Assembly (NCBI GenBank): GCA_022575985.1
Contig: JAKSXM010000132.1
Location: forward strand, 6,882,001-6,946,000
Length of the DNA: 64,000 bases
DNA from: Anagrus nilaparvatae
Taxonomy: Eukaryota > Arthropoda > Insecta > Hymenoptera > Mymaridae
Reading direction: 5' to 3'
The notes under the pieces are model-generated. The model did no database searches. It saw only the letters and a list, made by a program, of their open reading frames with translations, and was not told where the DNA came from. This document shows positions 45,614 through 58,590 of this stretch, one piece after another. The first letter of the stretch is position 1, and every line of letters starts with the position of its first letter. The translations under genes and the position numbers were made by a program.

Positions 45614-47969
45614 CTTGAATAAATTTTTTGATAGAAAAAAATTTCTAAATTATTGTTTCCTGAAAAAAAATTCATCAAATATTATGCAATGAAATTTTTT
45701 TCCCTTATTTTAATTTAATAACTCAGTTTTACAATTTTATTAATAACTTGCAACACTTTTTTTTTATGTACATGAATGGTATAACGTCATAAATGACAAA
45801 AAAAAATTATGCAAACGACAATAATTTCTTCAAAATCATAAATAAAACAATAATAATTAAAAAAAAAAAAATAAAATATACATAAAATTTTTATATCATC
45901 ATTTTTAATTGATGGAAGTTACTTCTTTTTATTGTGAAAGTTATAAAAATTACGTAATTGCTTGATAAATAAAACAAAAGAAACAAGAAAAAAAAATTTT
46001 ATATGTACAGAAAAAGAAAAAAAAAATTAACTTTAATGAACCCTTCATCATTTTAAAAGTTAGTGTTTTAATTTCTTTTATTTTTTATGTCATAATTTTT
46101 ATTTTTTCTGTATAGAAATTATTATTTTTATTATTTATTAACTCAATTATTAAAATGAAGACATTTTTTTATTGATTAAAAAATACACTAAAATATCATC
46201 TTTTTTTATTATCATTTAGAGAAAATTATTTTTACAAATAAGGATTCTTTAATTTTGACTATGAAATAAAAATCCTATTCAATATTTACAAAAAAAATTA
46301 TTTTTTTTTTCTCCACATATTGTAAAAAAAAAAGTATTACTTTTACACACACACATGTATAAAAAAGTATAGCAAAGAAGCATACCAAGTTTTTATTCAT
46401 TTCATAGTTGAAAAAATAAAAAGAAGAAGTATAAAATTTTTCCCTTTTCATTTTTTTTGTGATGTTCGTGTTTACTTAGATAAAAACTTCAAAAAAAAAA
46501 AATGTACGAGCATTCACTTCATTCTTTTTTATTCATTTCATCAATTTTACAAAAAATACCCCACCAAAAAAAAAAATTTAAGTATTAGATGACCTGGAAA
46601 ATGTAATACATGATATGTTTCATTAAATCCAATAAAATATTCCAAGAAATACACCAAAAACGAATATAATAAATATCTTTCAAAAAAAAAAAAAGTAAGG
46701 AAGAATATAATATAAAAGGAAATGAGGCAATGGTTTTATAGAAGAGAGTCGACAATTGGCTAAGAGGAAAATCGTGCCAGTTTTTTTTGTATTATATTTT
46801 TTTATGTGTTGGTGATACTACTTTTCTTCTTTACAATGCACGTGATTTTTCTTTTGTGGATTTTTCTTCTTTTTTTTTTGTTTGTTTACTGTCTGTGTAT
46901 TTTTGGTTTTCTTTGTTTGATATCTTTTTATTCTATGAATATTTATTTTAATTTAATTTTTAAGGTAAATAAATCAAAAAATACCGATTTTTTTTAAAAT
47001 TTTAAGTGCTTTTATCCGTTAGTTTGTTTTATTAAAAGGAGGTTTATGCAAAATAAACTTTTTGTATATTCATAGTTCCGTGTAAAATGCACAAGACTTT
47101 TTTACAGGGGTTGTTTGTTAATTAAATAAGACAGATTTAAGATAAAGCATTTTTTAAGTAACTGGAGGTAAAAAATAGAGTTGAGGATGGAAAAATGTAA
47201 TTTTTTTATATCGTGCTCGAGATCGTGTTAATTGTTAGAAACGTAGGGCTTAATGTTATCAAATGAAATTTTAAAGAAAATCTAATAAAAATGTAGCTTT
47301 TCTAACTTTTGATAGATTTCATTTTTCTTACCCCCAAGCTAATAAATATTACCGAGTACCGAGTATTCATGTAATAGTATTCTACTGCAAGTAACTGCGA
47401 AGTAAAAATCTCTTTTTTCTCTGGGCTCTATTATATTGGATCTACAGGAAATTTTTGTCTCATCCTCCTTTGCACTACTGTAACAGAGTCTTAGCCACCT
47501 GTGATTTTGATCATTCATGCACTTACCCCTACTATAAACAACACCCCAGGAGATCGAGAGGGCAAATTACCTCATAGGGATTTAGAGAGAATCCCCCAGA
47601 ATATAAAAAAATTAACCAGAATTCCATGTGGCTGAAATCTCCGGGGACCAATAAGATGAATCATTCTGGCAATAATTTTTGAATTGTTACCTGTAAGAGA
47701 TTAATTTTGACGTATCTGTCATTTTATGTACTACGGCTTCAAACTTAGGTAGCTCTTAGAGTATTAATATGAAAAGTGCTTATATACAGGAGATGGGCAC
47801 AAAATATTTGCCTAAGCTTCTTATAGATAAAAATTCAAACAGTTTTGTTAGAATAATATCAATGTAAAGTTATAATGTAAAAGTCCTAGGTTATTTATAA
47901 TATAGTCGAGGCTCCTGAAATTTTAAATGTATCTAAAAATTTTGAATGGGGAGAAATAGATCCACTCTT
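45614..47969. other. AT-rich spacer
   Basis: Homopolymer-rich; the hydrophobic open frame at 46806-46997 is T-run sequence. 47400-47700 is less AT-rich, without a recognisable frame. GTAGGGCTTAATGTTATCAA at about 47245 resembles a block of the dispersed repeat. Confidence 0.5.
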
Positions 47970-48485
47970 AGTGGATCTTTTATATTTTAGGTCTATAAAA
48001 TCGATTTTTAAGGTTTCTCCATTTTCCGATGGTAAATTTGAGTAAATAACGTTATATCATCTAAGATAAGATAAACATTTGCAATTAATACGAATTCTAG
48101 AAAAATATAGCTGATTAAGTCAATTTTTGATTCCCCCTCAAGTGTTCTGAACTCCTTTTATGGTCGTTGATCATGATTCTGAAATCAGATTTTTGACCTA
48201 TTCTGAATAAACTTGTAAATATGCGTAAAAATGCTTGAAATAACTTAAAAGTCCGTCATTTCGAGTTCACTATTTTGAATTTTAAAAATATGACTTCAGA
48301 ATCCTTATCTCTGGCCCCGAAAAAAAATTGACTCAATCAAAAATATTTTTCAAGAATTTGTTTATTTTTGCAAAATTGTTGCTTAGTTTTGGCGATAATG
48401 CGTTAACTACTCCAAAATGCCCATCAAAAAATAGATGAAACCTTCAAAATCGTTTTCAGTGACCAGAAATAGAAAAGGATCTACT
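47970..48485. mobile_element. Old imperfect fold-back element
   Basis: The left arm (AGTGGATCTTTTATATTTTA, then AAAATCGATTTTTAAGGTTT) mirrors the right arm (AAACCTTCAAAATCGTTTTC and AGAAAAGGATCTACT). Inner blocks also match (GATTAAGTCAATTTTTGATT against AAAATTGACTCAATCAAAAA). The arms are clearly diverged. Confidence 0.55.
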
Positions 48486-50310
48486 GAGGTATTAAAAACT
48501 GCTAGCTTAGAAGCACAAAAAAATCATTAACTTTCCTCCCTTGCATAACAAATAACTATATTTAAAAAATATCAAAGATACACAAAAAAAACACCCACAT
48601 GAGATAGATCAGCCAATATATAAAATTCAAATATTATATTAGCATTTTGCCAAGCCGAGCTTTTCCTTTTGTTAAAGTATAAGATAGAATATGTTATAAA
48701 ATGTATTCTAAGAAAAAAAAAAGTTGTCTAAAGAAAATAGTATTCAAAAGGTACATCACCAACAAATTTTCATCGTGTTAGAACCCTCTTTTTTATTCCA
48801 TCTTATATTTTTCCTTCTTTTCTATATATTAAAAACGTTTAAAATTGATGTTCCGTAAAAGAAAAAGCTGGATCGTTTTGCGGTTCATTGCTTATTGTCC
48901 GATAAATGCAAATAGATGAGATTCCAATATTTATAAGAATTTTTTTTTTCGGATTATATTAAATTTATTACATTATAAATCGTATTATGTCTGATACACA
49001 CACACATACAAAATGAATAACTAAACTAGGTCATCAATAATAAAATATATTTATTTTTTAATAAAAAACTTATAATTTATTTTTTTTTTTTTAGTTTCTT
49101 ATATTATTTTACTGTCATTTCTTATTTAAAAAAAAAAGTACAAAATTTTTCGTATTACTTTTTGAATTCTTTAACTTTATTTATTTTTTTTTTTTTTTTT
49201 ATTTCGATGAAAAATATAAGTTTTTAGTTAAACTTTTTGACAAAGAAATATAACAGTACTTTAGATAAGTTTTCTAATTACATATCAGGTCAAACTCAAA
49301 GGCAATTAGAGTTTAAAGAGTTGTTATATTATAGAATAGAAGAAGAATAAAAATTTATAACTTTTTTGAAATTAAAAAAAAAAAAATCCTTTTTTTTTTT
49401 TAATTAACTAATTAATTATTGTATTTTTTTTATTATAAAATATTGTTAAAATAGATTTTATAAAAAAAATACAATAGAAGTCACGTGACTTTTTTTTATT
49501 ATAAATGAATGAAAGAAAGTAAAATAATAAGAAAAGAAAATAATAAAAATATTATAAGAAGAAAAAAAAAATTTTTATATATAAGCTTATAATTAATCAT
49601 GTACATAAAGTCACTAATTATTAAAGCTAATTTTATAGATTAATTGACCTGGAATTTTTATAGTACAAAATTTTATATTATTTTTATGATTAATATTTAC
49701 TTTATTATTCAAGTTAGAAAATTTTTTAATGTATATGAGTTATTTGCAGTTTTTATGAGTTAAAGTTTTACTAAATTATTACTAGCTAGAATTAAGAGGG
49801 GGGAGGGGGGTAGAGTGAAGTTAAGCATCAGATATACATATTAACTTGCCTTTTGAATAATTTGATTTATAACAAAATTCGTACAGTTATAAAAGCTTCA
49901 GTTTCAAATATAAAAGTTATCTATCAGTTTCCTCTAAATAAAATCTATAAGAAAAAGGAAATTTTCTATATGATAAAACTTCGCTTTATAATAAAGCTGG
50001 GTACAAATGGACCTTTTAAGCTATTAAATATTGGTTTCAAAGTAGACCCACCACGCGTCCTTTTTCTTTAACTTGTGGAAAAAACAGCGTTTTTTGCCAT
50101 TTGTTTTAAGAATTTGATGTTTTTTTTTATAGGGGTTACAATATTGATGAATATTAATTCTTGACAATAAGTTTGAGTAGAAATGAGCAAAAAAATATTC
50201 ATCGTCTTAGCTACTCAGCTATTATGAGACTTGGTTTTATTGATGCATGAATCTATTTTCCACCAATTTAACAAATTTTATTATTGATGGTACAAATTCG
50301 ACCATTTAAA
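48486..50310. other. AT-rich spacer
   Basis: Long T and A runs (49080-49200, 49370-49410). No gene. Confidence 0.6.
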
Positions 50311-50746
50311 GTGGTTAAGGGGCCAAAAGTCACATGTTGAATATAGAGAATCATAGCCATTTTTTTTGCACCATTATTTCTAAAAAACCTAAGAATCTGA
50401 ATAATTGCATAATTATAAATATTACCCAAATTATTTGTTCAATAAACTTTTTTTACAAAATATTTTCAGCATTAGTATGATTGTTTCAACAATCAACTAT
50501 TTTTGTTTTATAACCAAAAGCAAACATTCATAACCAAAAAAATAGTTTTAGCGATATTTATGTGTTTTTTAGTAAACATTTTAGAAAAATCTTATAATCA
50601 CGCAATTGCAACATATTTTAGCTTTCAAATAAGCCCACCTACTTCCACCTTGAATCCCTGGTTTCTTAGAACCTATGGCACAAAAAATCACCATGATTCT
50701 CTATATTCAACACGTGACCTTTGGCTCCTTAAATACCCAGAAAATG
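50311..50746. mobile_element. Fold-back element
   Basis: The arm 50311-50401 mirrors 50650-50746: GTCACATGTTGAATATAGAG on the left against CTCTATATTCAACACGTGAC on the right, with further blocks on both sides. The loop is ~250 bp, AT-rich and non-coding. Confidence 0.7.
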
Positions 50747-52577
50747 AAGTATAAAAACTGCAAAAAAATGAGATCCTTAAATACCCCAGAACTATTCATT
50801 AAGCTTAAAACCACAGTCTTATTCTTAAAATCGTCAATCTTAAGTCTTCTTCTTAACCAGATCTGGTTAAAAATAATACCAAATCCAAACCTTTGTAATT
50901 AAATTACGCATATTTCAAATGTAAATTATTTAGAAGAATTTAAACGTAGTAAGTAAAAGTGTATATTTTAGTATTAAAATATAAATCGATTTAATTTTAA
51001 AAGTATACGTAGTGGATTTAAAATATATCTGTAATATAAATTCATGAAAGGTTCTTTTTTAATAGCAGTAATAAATTTTAATTTTCAATAAAATAGAACA
51101 ACTATGTAATTTATTTAAAATAATTATTTAATTAAAATTTAATATCAATCTATATTTATACAATATGCGTACATTAATTAGCAAGTTGGTAAGCTAAAAT
51201 TATTTATAATTAAAAAAGAGGTATATGAACGATCCTTTTTGTACTTAGACAACTCTCCTTTGGTATAAAAATTGACAAACGTATAAAAGCATGGATGATC
51301 TTAAATGTACATGTAAAAGCTCTAGTTTTTTATGTAGAATAGCATTTTCTGTATTGATTTATTAGTTTTTAACCAGTTTAAAGTCAAAAACCAAATAAAT
51401 AATTTTTAAAAAAAGTTCTAAAAAGTCACACAAAAAATTTTAAGCCCTTATACCTTTTCCACGAGGCTATGCGGTTTGCAAAAAATGGACGTTTTTAGGG
51501 GGAAGGGTCGAATGAAATTTTAATAATTCTTAAAATAATTATAGATTAAAATTTAAAATTGTTACAAGTCAACGTGTTCTCCATGCTCGTTGATTGTGTT
51601 AACAACAAACCAGTTATACTTTTTTTTTCTTGTTGTATTTAGAAACCTATTATGAACACTATACTGTCAAAAGAACAATTAAGTCCAAAATCCTTCAACT
51701 TTGCTTCAATTTTCATACAAGTAGGAGTGATTAAATTAAAAAAGAATCATCCCTATATATATCACGCTTTAATTCTCAATATTATTATATAACTAATTAT
51801 TTTCCTTAACGTCATTATCAGTGACCCATGCCAATTAAATTATAATATACATAAATCTTTTGTTTCTCGTATCTTCTTGCGGCACATCTGCAAAAGACCA
51901 CAATATTATAATTACACATTAGAAGCGAGAAATTTTAGGTTTTAGAGAAATTATAATTCCGTATTTGATGTATAAGTGTCATGAGGGTTGGTGTTAAATT
52001 TGACAGTATGTTATTTACCTCACGCATTATATATATATATATATATACATATAATATATATGCACATCCTCTATTTATAATATATATAGCGTTAAATGTC
52101 ACAACTAAACTGACTGACGGGAGTATATGTAGAATAATGTATTATAAATGCTTAAAGCAAATTTTCAACGTGGAAAGATTATCTAATTAGGTGCACATCT
52201 ATACATATTTATGGGATTATAAACATTTTAGAATTTTATTTTGTTTATTTAATTATTCGTATTAAGTTAAATAGTATGATTTAATTAGAATAAAGAAGCT
52301 TTTAATTAAATATTTTTAGCTTTTTATCGCTTTTTTTATTATTATTAGAAAATTTTTTTTGGATTGAATTAGGAGTAGTTCTTAATTTTCCAGCTACAAA
52401 TAGTAAAATTATGTACTCAAAAATCTTTGCTTGTTATTGAGAGTCTTATTGGTACTAAAGAATATGTATGCATGGGGAAAACTCCAGAAGAAATACGCTT
52501 ATAATACTGGATCTTTAACAAAAAAAATTGCGCACATCTTGCTGATACGTTTTTTTGGGTACTTTGAATCATATATA
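50747..52577. other. AT-rich spacer with a TA microsatellite
   Basis: An (AT)n run at about 52027-52046; short open frames here are not gene-like. Confidence 0.55.
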
Positions 52578-52878
52578 CAGGAAACCCTTCGTATTCGCGG
52601 ATTCAAATAAACGCGATTCTTCAAAATATACCTGGATTCTTTTTTCGCGGATTTGAATTTGGTTTTACGCGGTTTTGTAGCAATGGTCACATTTATTAAT
52701 TTTTTTTTCAGATTATTTTACTTGTTAATAAAATAATTTTCATTCTCAAAATTTTTTTGTTTTACTTTATGTACATATATAAATATATAATACGGTCCCA
52801 GTCCCACATTATTCGCGGATTTTCTTATTCGCGGTCTTTTTCCGGTCTCAATTACCCGCGAATACTGAGGGTTTCCTG
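52578..52878. mobile_element. Tigger/pogo-type MITE
   Basis: Terminal repeats CAGGAAACCCTTCGTATTCG and CGAATACTGAGGGTTTCCTG, TA on both sides (52576-52577 and 52879-52880), and extra subterminal TTCGCGG copies. This is the style of Tigger/pogo ends. The same type of end occurs at 60148-60223 beside a Tigger transposase fragment. No transposase is inside. Confidence 0.75.
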
Positions 52879-53579
52879 TAGTAGGGGTGTTCAAAAAAAT
52901 CAACATATCAAATTTTTAGCTGGGTAATCGAAAAAAAGTTTTCATTTGTTGAAAAAATAAGTTACCTAAATTTTTGAAAAGAAATATTAACATTTAATGG
53001 TCGCGCAAGAGCTAAAACCACGTTTTTTGACGCTATTTTGAAAAAAAAATGAAATTTTTTGTTATAAATGAAAAATTTCTGTCTTAAGCGGTCAAAATCA
53101 TTACCTATTGGTATTTTTTTGTAAAGTTACCTTGTACAATGTATCCTAAACTATTTTTTTACACCAATTTAAATATTTTAATACTTTTTGCATAGGAAAG
53201 TCGTTGTCTTTTTAGGGTTTTTAACCTTTTTTCATTTACTTTTATTGGCCTAAAATTTTAACTTTTTTTACCATACTCGACGAGAAACTACTTTTTTATC
53301 ATCAAAAAAGTGAAGAAAAATCATAAGAAAAAATAGGATACATTTTTGGACCTTATTCAGCAACCCTAAATTTTACTATATTTTTCGTTTATTTTACGTA
53401 ATTTTTAACGTATACGATCTCATGGCCTTAAAATATCGTTAAAAATTTTTTGTTTTATTATTTTTTTTCATTTGTAGTCTATAGAAATGATAATTAGGCA
53501 GTTTAAAAGGCTTTTACTAGATCTGATTAAACATTTTTTTATTTATTATAATGATAGTTTAAAGTAATATAATTATAAT
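52879..53579. other. AT-rich spacer
   Basis: Nothing recognisable. Confidence 0.55.
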
Positions 53580-53705
53580 GGGTGAATTTAAATGAAGTGA
53601 GAGTGAAACTAATGGTCGGGTCTTCGGAACATCTTCAAAGTATTTTTCCTTAAAAGTAGGAAAAATCCAATTCGATCCCCTACCGTAACCGAAAATCAAA
53701 AATAT
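53580..53705 (+). mobile_element. One end of a second TAAT/GGGT fold-back-type element
   Basis: GGGTGAATTTAAATGAAGTG and TGGTCGGGTCTTCGGAACAT match the terminus of the palindrome at 10542, and TAAT again precedes it (53576-53579). The opposite end was not found, so it is truncated or interrupted by the array to its right. Confidence 0.6.
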
Positions 53706-53793
53706 TTTTCATAGCTCTATGAAATTTTATTTTTTTTTCATAGCCCTATGAAATTTTATTTTTTTTTCATAGCCCTATGAAATTTTATTTTTT
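53706..53793 (+). repeat. Three ~30-bp palindromic repeats
   Basis: Three head-to-tail units each containing TTTCATAGCYCTATGAAA followed by TTTTATTTTTT. One more unit lies at 55841-55865, between two elements of the array, so it belongs to the array structure. Confidence 0.7.
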
Positions 53794-55840
53794 GGTTCCT
53801 CAAAGAGGAACCATTGTGATAGGTCAAATTTCGATTTTTGATTTTTTGGCATATAAGCACGTTTTGAGACCCCAGGAAGCTATAAAACCGGTTTTTAAAA
53901 AAAGTATGTATGTAATTGGTAATATTTCACAAACATTATGGAGTTAAGACCTAATTTTTTTTTCAAAAATTTTTTCACCAAAAAAGCTCGAGGTACTTTT
54001 TTTTTTTTTTTTAATTTGGATGTAATACCTCATTTATTTCCACGAAAGTACTTATATTTGAAATTATGGTTTTTACATGATATCTCGAATCGGATACTTA
54101 ATTTTTTGAAAATTTTTTTCCCAAAATTTTTTTCATGAAAAAATACAAAATAAAAATAATTTTTTTTTTTTTTTTGGACGTAGTACCTAATTTATTTCTA
54201 TGAAAGTACTAGTTTTAGAAAGTTTGTTTATAGTCATTTTTTGGATTTAATACCGAATTTTTAAAAAATTTTTTTTTCTAAATTAAAAAAACAAAAAAAT
54301 TAAAAAACCTGTAATTTTTTTTTTTTTTTGGGTGTAATACCTAATTTTATTTCATGAAAGTATTAATATCTGAATGAAAATATTGCGACCGGCGATATTT
54401 CACAATTGTTAGGAAATTAAGACCTAATTTGTTTTTCAAAAATTTTTTCACCAAAAAAGCACGAGGTAGCTTTTTTTTTTTTAATTTGGATGTAATACCT
54501 CATTTATTTCTACGAAAGTACTTATATTTGAAAGTATGGTTTTTAATCTATATCTTGAATCGGATACTTAATTTTCTGAAAATTTTTTTTCTAAAATTTT
54601 TTTCACAAAAAAATACAAAAAATACAATTTTTTTTTTCTTTTTGGACGTAGTACCTAATTTATTTCCATGGAAGTACTAGTTTTAAGAACCTTGTTTATT
54701 GTTAGTTTTTGGATCTGATACTTAATTTTTTCAAAATTTTTTTTGGCAAAATTAAAAATATAGAAAAATAAAAAAAAATGGAATATTTTTTTTTTTTTTT
54801 GTAATACCTCATTTAATTCTATGAAAGTACTAATATCTGAAAATATTGTAACTAGTGATATTTCAAAACCATTATCGAATTAAGACCTAATTTTTTTTTC
54901 AAACATTTTTTTATCAAAAAATCTCAAACCCCCCCTTTTTTTTAATTTCGATGTAATACCTCATTTATTTCCATGAAAGTACTTATATTTGAAAGTATAG
55001 TTTTCAAATGATATCTCGAATTGGATACTTAATTTTCTAAAAATTTTTTTTCTAAAATTTTTTTCACAAAAAAATACAAAAAATACCAATTTTTTTTTTC
55101 TTTTTGGACTTAGTACCTAATTCATACAATATTATAACACGTAAGCTAAAAGAATAAAATAGTAATGAAAAAGTATTTATTACTTTTATTCATTTTATTA
55201 AACTTTTTTTCTTCTTTTGTATATTATAAATCTTTTTATTTTATTTGATCAGAAAAGGAGGGGAAATTCTTATTTGACCAGAAAAAGGAGTGGGGGAAAA
55301 TTTTTCTGGACAAATAGACCTGGCCTATAAATAATGTTATATAAATAATGTTAAAATCTTGAAGCAATTAATGTGGCTATTTTTTTTATTACAAAATATT
55401 ATTATTATTATTGTTATTATTGTTGCGGAAGATTGGTCAAATGCAAGGAGTATACTGAGAAAATAAATTATAAGAAATTATTATAAATTCTGGTAAAAAC
55501 TCCTATCTTTTTATAATAATTGAGCGAATATTTGTAATTTTCGCATCGTTACCAACCATTTCTTTTATAAAAAAAAATAAAATTAGCTTTTTTTATATTT
55601 CTCTCTTTTTAATTATGCAAAAATGATTTAAAATCCATTAACGCCGGCGCGACCAATCCATGGACGCTAGAATTTTCACTTTAATAACAAAATGATCTTA
55701 ATAATCTACTTTACCAACTACTAAAAACGAAAAATGTATGTATAATTTCATGGTTGTAATCAATAATATTTTTTGTAAATTAAGATTACAGCCCATTGTT
55801 TGAGGAACCTCAGTGCCAGCTAGTTGGCAGGGTATTTTTT
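53794..55840 (+). mobile_element. Helentron/DINE-like element, copy 1
   Basis: It begins with the hairpin GGTTCCTCAAAGAGGAACC and ends with a mirrored TGAGGAACC followed by a second hairpin TGCCAGCTAGTTGGCA and GGGTATTTTTT. The interior is tandem ~155-bp monomers (landmark GTARTACCTMATTTATT...GAAAGTACT) at about 54018, 54177, 54329, 54488, 54647, 54801 and 54951. It then has ~650 bp of other sequence. Subterminal inverted repeats, a tandem core and a 3' hairpin match the layout of DINE-1/Helentron-type non-autonomous elements. No Rep/helicase ORF is present. Confidence 0.6.
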
Positions 55841-55865
55841 CATAGCCCTATGAAATTTTATTTTT

Positions 55866-57005
55866 GGTTCCTCATAGAGGAACCATTGTGATCGGTCAAA
55901 ATTTTTTTTTTGATTTTTTGGTATATAAGCACGTTTTGAGACCTCAGGAAGCTAAAAAACGGGTATTTAAAAAAAGTCTGTATGTGTGTATGTGTGTGTG
56001 TACGTAAGTACGTACGTTCGTACGTTCGTAGGTACGTACGTAATCGGTGATATTTCACAAACATTATGGAATTAAGACCTAATTTTTTTTTCAAAAATTT
56101 TTTCACCAAAAAAGCTCGAGGTACTTTTTTTTTTTTAATTTGGATGTAATACCTCATTTATTTCCATGAAAGTACTTATATTTGAAAGTATGGTTTTCAC
56201 ATGATATCTCGAATCGGATACTTAATTTTCTGAAATTTTTTTTTATAAAATTTTTTTCACAAAAAAATACAAAAAATACCAATTTATTTTTTCTTTTTGG
56301 ACGTAGTACCTAATTTATTTCCATGGAAGTACTAGTTTTAAGAACCTTGTTTATTGTAATTTTTTGGATCTGATACTTAATTTTTTCAAAATTTTTTTCT
56401 CAAGATTAAAAAAAAAGAAAAATAAAAAAAACTGCAATATTTTTTTTTTTTTTTGGTGTAATACCTCATTTAATTCTATGAAAGTACTAGCATCTGAAAA
56501 CATTGTAACTAGTGATATTTCAAAACCATTATCAAATTAAGACCTAATTTTTTTTCCAAAAATTTTTTTATTAAAAAAATCTCAAACCCCCTTTTTTTTT
56601 TAATTTGGATGTAATACCTCATTTATTCCCATGAAAGTACTTGTATTTGAAAGTATGGTTTTCACATGATATCTCAAATCGGATACTTAATTTTCTGAAA
56701 ATTTTTTTCACAAAAAAATACAAAAAATACCAATTTTTTTTTTCTTTTTGGACGTAGTATCTAATTTATTTCCATGGAAGTACTAGTTTTAGAAATATCG
56801 TTTATTGTAATTTTTTTGACCTAATACTTAATTTTTTTTTAATTTCTTTGTCAAAATTTTTATCGCCAAAAAATACAAAAAACGCAAAAAATTTTTTTAT
56901 TTTAGGACGTAATACTTAATTTTTTCCTATGAAAGTACGAATATCTAGAATTATCGTTTGTAAAGGATTTCTCCATCTGATACATAATTTTTCGGAATTT
57001 TTTTT
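55866..57005 (+). mobile_element. Helentron/DINE-like element, copy 2 (lacks 3' end)
   Basis: Starts with GGTTCCTCATAGAGGAACC, then a GTATGTGTGTATGTGTGTG and GTACGTACGTTCGTACG microsatellite (55976-56045), then about six ~155-bp monomers. It stops where copy 3 begins, without the TGCCAGCTAGTTGGCA end. Confidence 0.6.
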
Positions 57006-58590
57006 GGTTCCTCATAGAGGAACCATTGTGTTCGGTCAAAATTTTTTTTTTGATTTTTTGGTATATAAGCACGTTTTGAGACCTCAGGAAGCTAAAAAAC
57101 CGGTTTTTAAAAAAAGTCTGTATGTGTGTATGTGTGTGTGTACGTACGTACGTATGTACGTACGTATGTAATCGCTGATATTTCACAAACATTATGGAAT
57201 TAAGACCTAATTTTTTTTTCAAAAATTTTTTCTCCAAAAAAGCTCGAGGTACTTTTTTTTTTTTTTAATTTGGATGTAATACCTCATTTATTTCCATGAA
57301 AGTACTTATATTTGAAAGTATGGTTTTCACATGATATCTTGAATCGGATACTTAATTTTCTGAACATTTTTTTTCTAAATTTTTTTTCACAAAAAAATAC
57401 AAAAAATACCAATTTTTTTTTCTTTTTGGACGTATTACCTAATTTATTTCCATGGAAGTACTAGTTTTAAGAACCTTGTTTATTGTAATTTTTTGGATCT
57501 GATACTTAATTTTTTCAAAATTTTTTTTCTCAAAATTAAAAAAAAAGAAAAATAAAAAAGACTGTAATATTTTTTTTTTTTTTGTGTAATACCTCATTTA
57601 ATTCTATGAAGGTACTAATATCTGAAAATATTGTAACTAGTGATATTTCAAAACCATTATCGAATTAAGACCTAATTTTTTTTTCCAAACATTTTTTTAT
57701 TAAAAAATCTCAAATTCCTTTTTTTTTTTTTTAATTTGGATGTAATACCTCATTTATTTCCATGAAAGTACTTGTATTTGAAAGTATGGTTTTCACATGA
57801 TATCTCAAATCGGATACTTAATTTTCTGAAAATTTTTTTCACAAAAAAATACAAAAAATACCAATTCTGTTTTTCTTTTTGGACGTAGAACCTAATTTAT
57901 TTCCACGGAAGTACTAGTTTTTAGTACTAATTTTAATTATTTATATAAATTAATTTAGTGAATTGAAAATAGTACATAGACATATAAAGTTTATAATTAA
58001 TATTGGTCATTTCACATATTGCTTCTCTCTATCTTTTAGGATTTTTATTAATCTCATATTTTAAAAATATATTTGCATATATACCTACACACATATATAA
58101 GTATAGTCATGGTTTACATAATTTATATATATTTATTATTTCTAGTGACTAGAAATGCATAAAATAAATAAATAAATATTTATCTGAAATGGGGTAATAT
58201 CTGAAAATATTGTAACCAGTGATATTTCAAAACCATTATCGAATTAAGACCTAATTTTTTTTTTTCAAACATTTTATTATTAAAAAATATCTAAATTTTT
58301 TTTTTTATCATTTTAGATGTAATTTGATTCCATGAAAGTACTTATATTTGAAAGTATTGTTTTAAATAATTGTTTTATCAATAATATGTTGAATAATTAT
58401 TATCCAATGAATACATTATATTTTAATTTGAAAAAAAAAGATTTAATTAGGTTTACACGAAATTTTTTTTTAACTTTTAAAAATTATTGCATGGTTGTAA
58501 TCAATGATATCTGTGGCACTGTGGCATATTAAAGTTTAAAGCCCATTGTTTGAGGAACCTAAGTGCCAGCTAGTTGGCAGGGTATTTTTT
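57006..58590 (+). mobile_element. Helentron/DINE-like element, copy 3
   Basis: Same 5' hairpin and microsatellite (57117-57170) as copy 2, several monomers, and a full 3' end with TTGAGGAACC and TGCCAGCTAGTTGGCA. Its last ~100 bp matches the end of copy 1 (for example CATGGTTGTAATCAATGATA against ...AATCAATAATA). Spacer-like sequence at 57925-58180 interrupts the monomer run. Confidence 0.6.

Noticed and set aside
46806..46997. Hydrophobic 63-codon ORF resembling a membrane protein
   Set aside because: Composed of TTT/CTT runs; no conserved motif or gene context.
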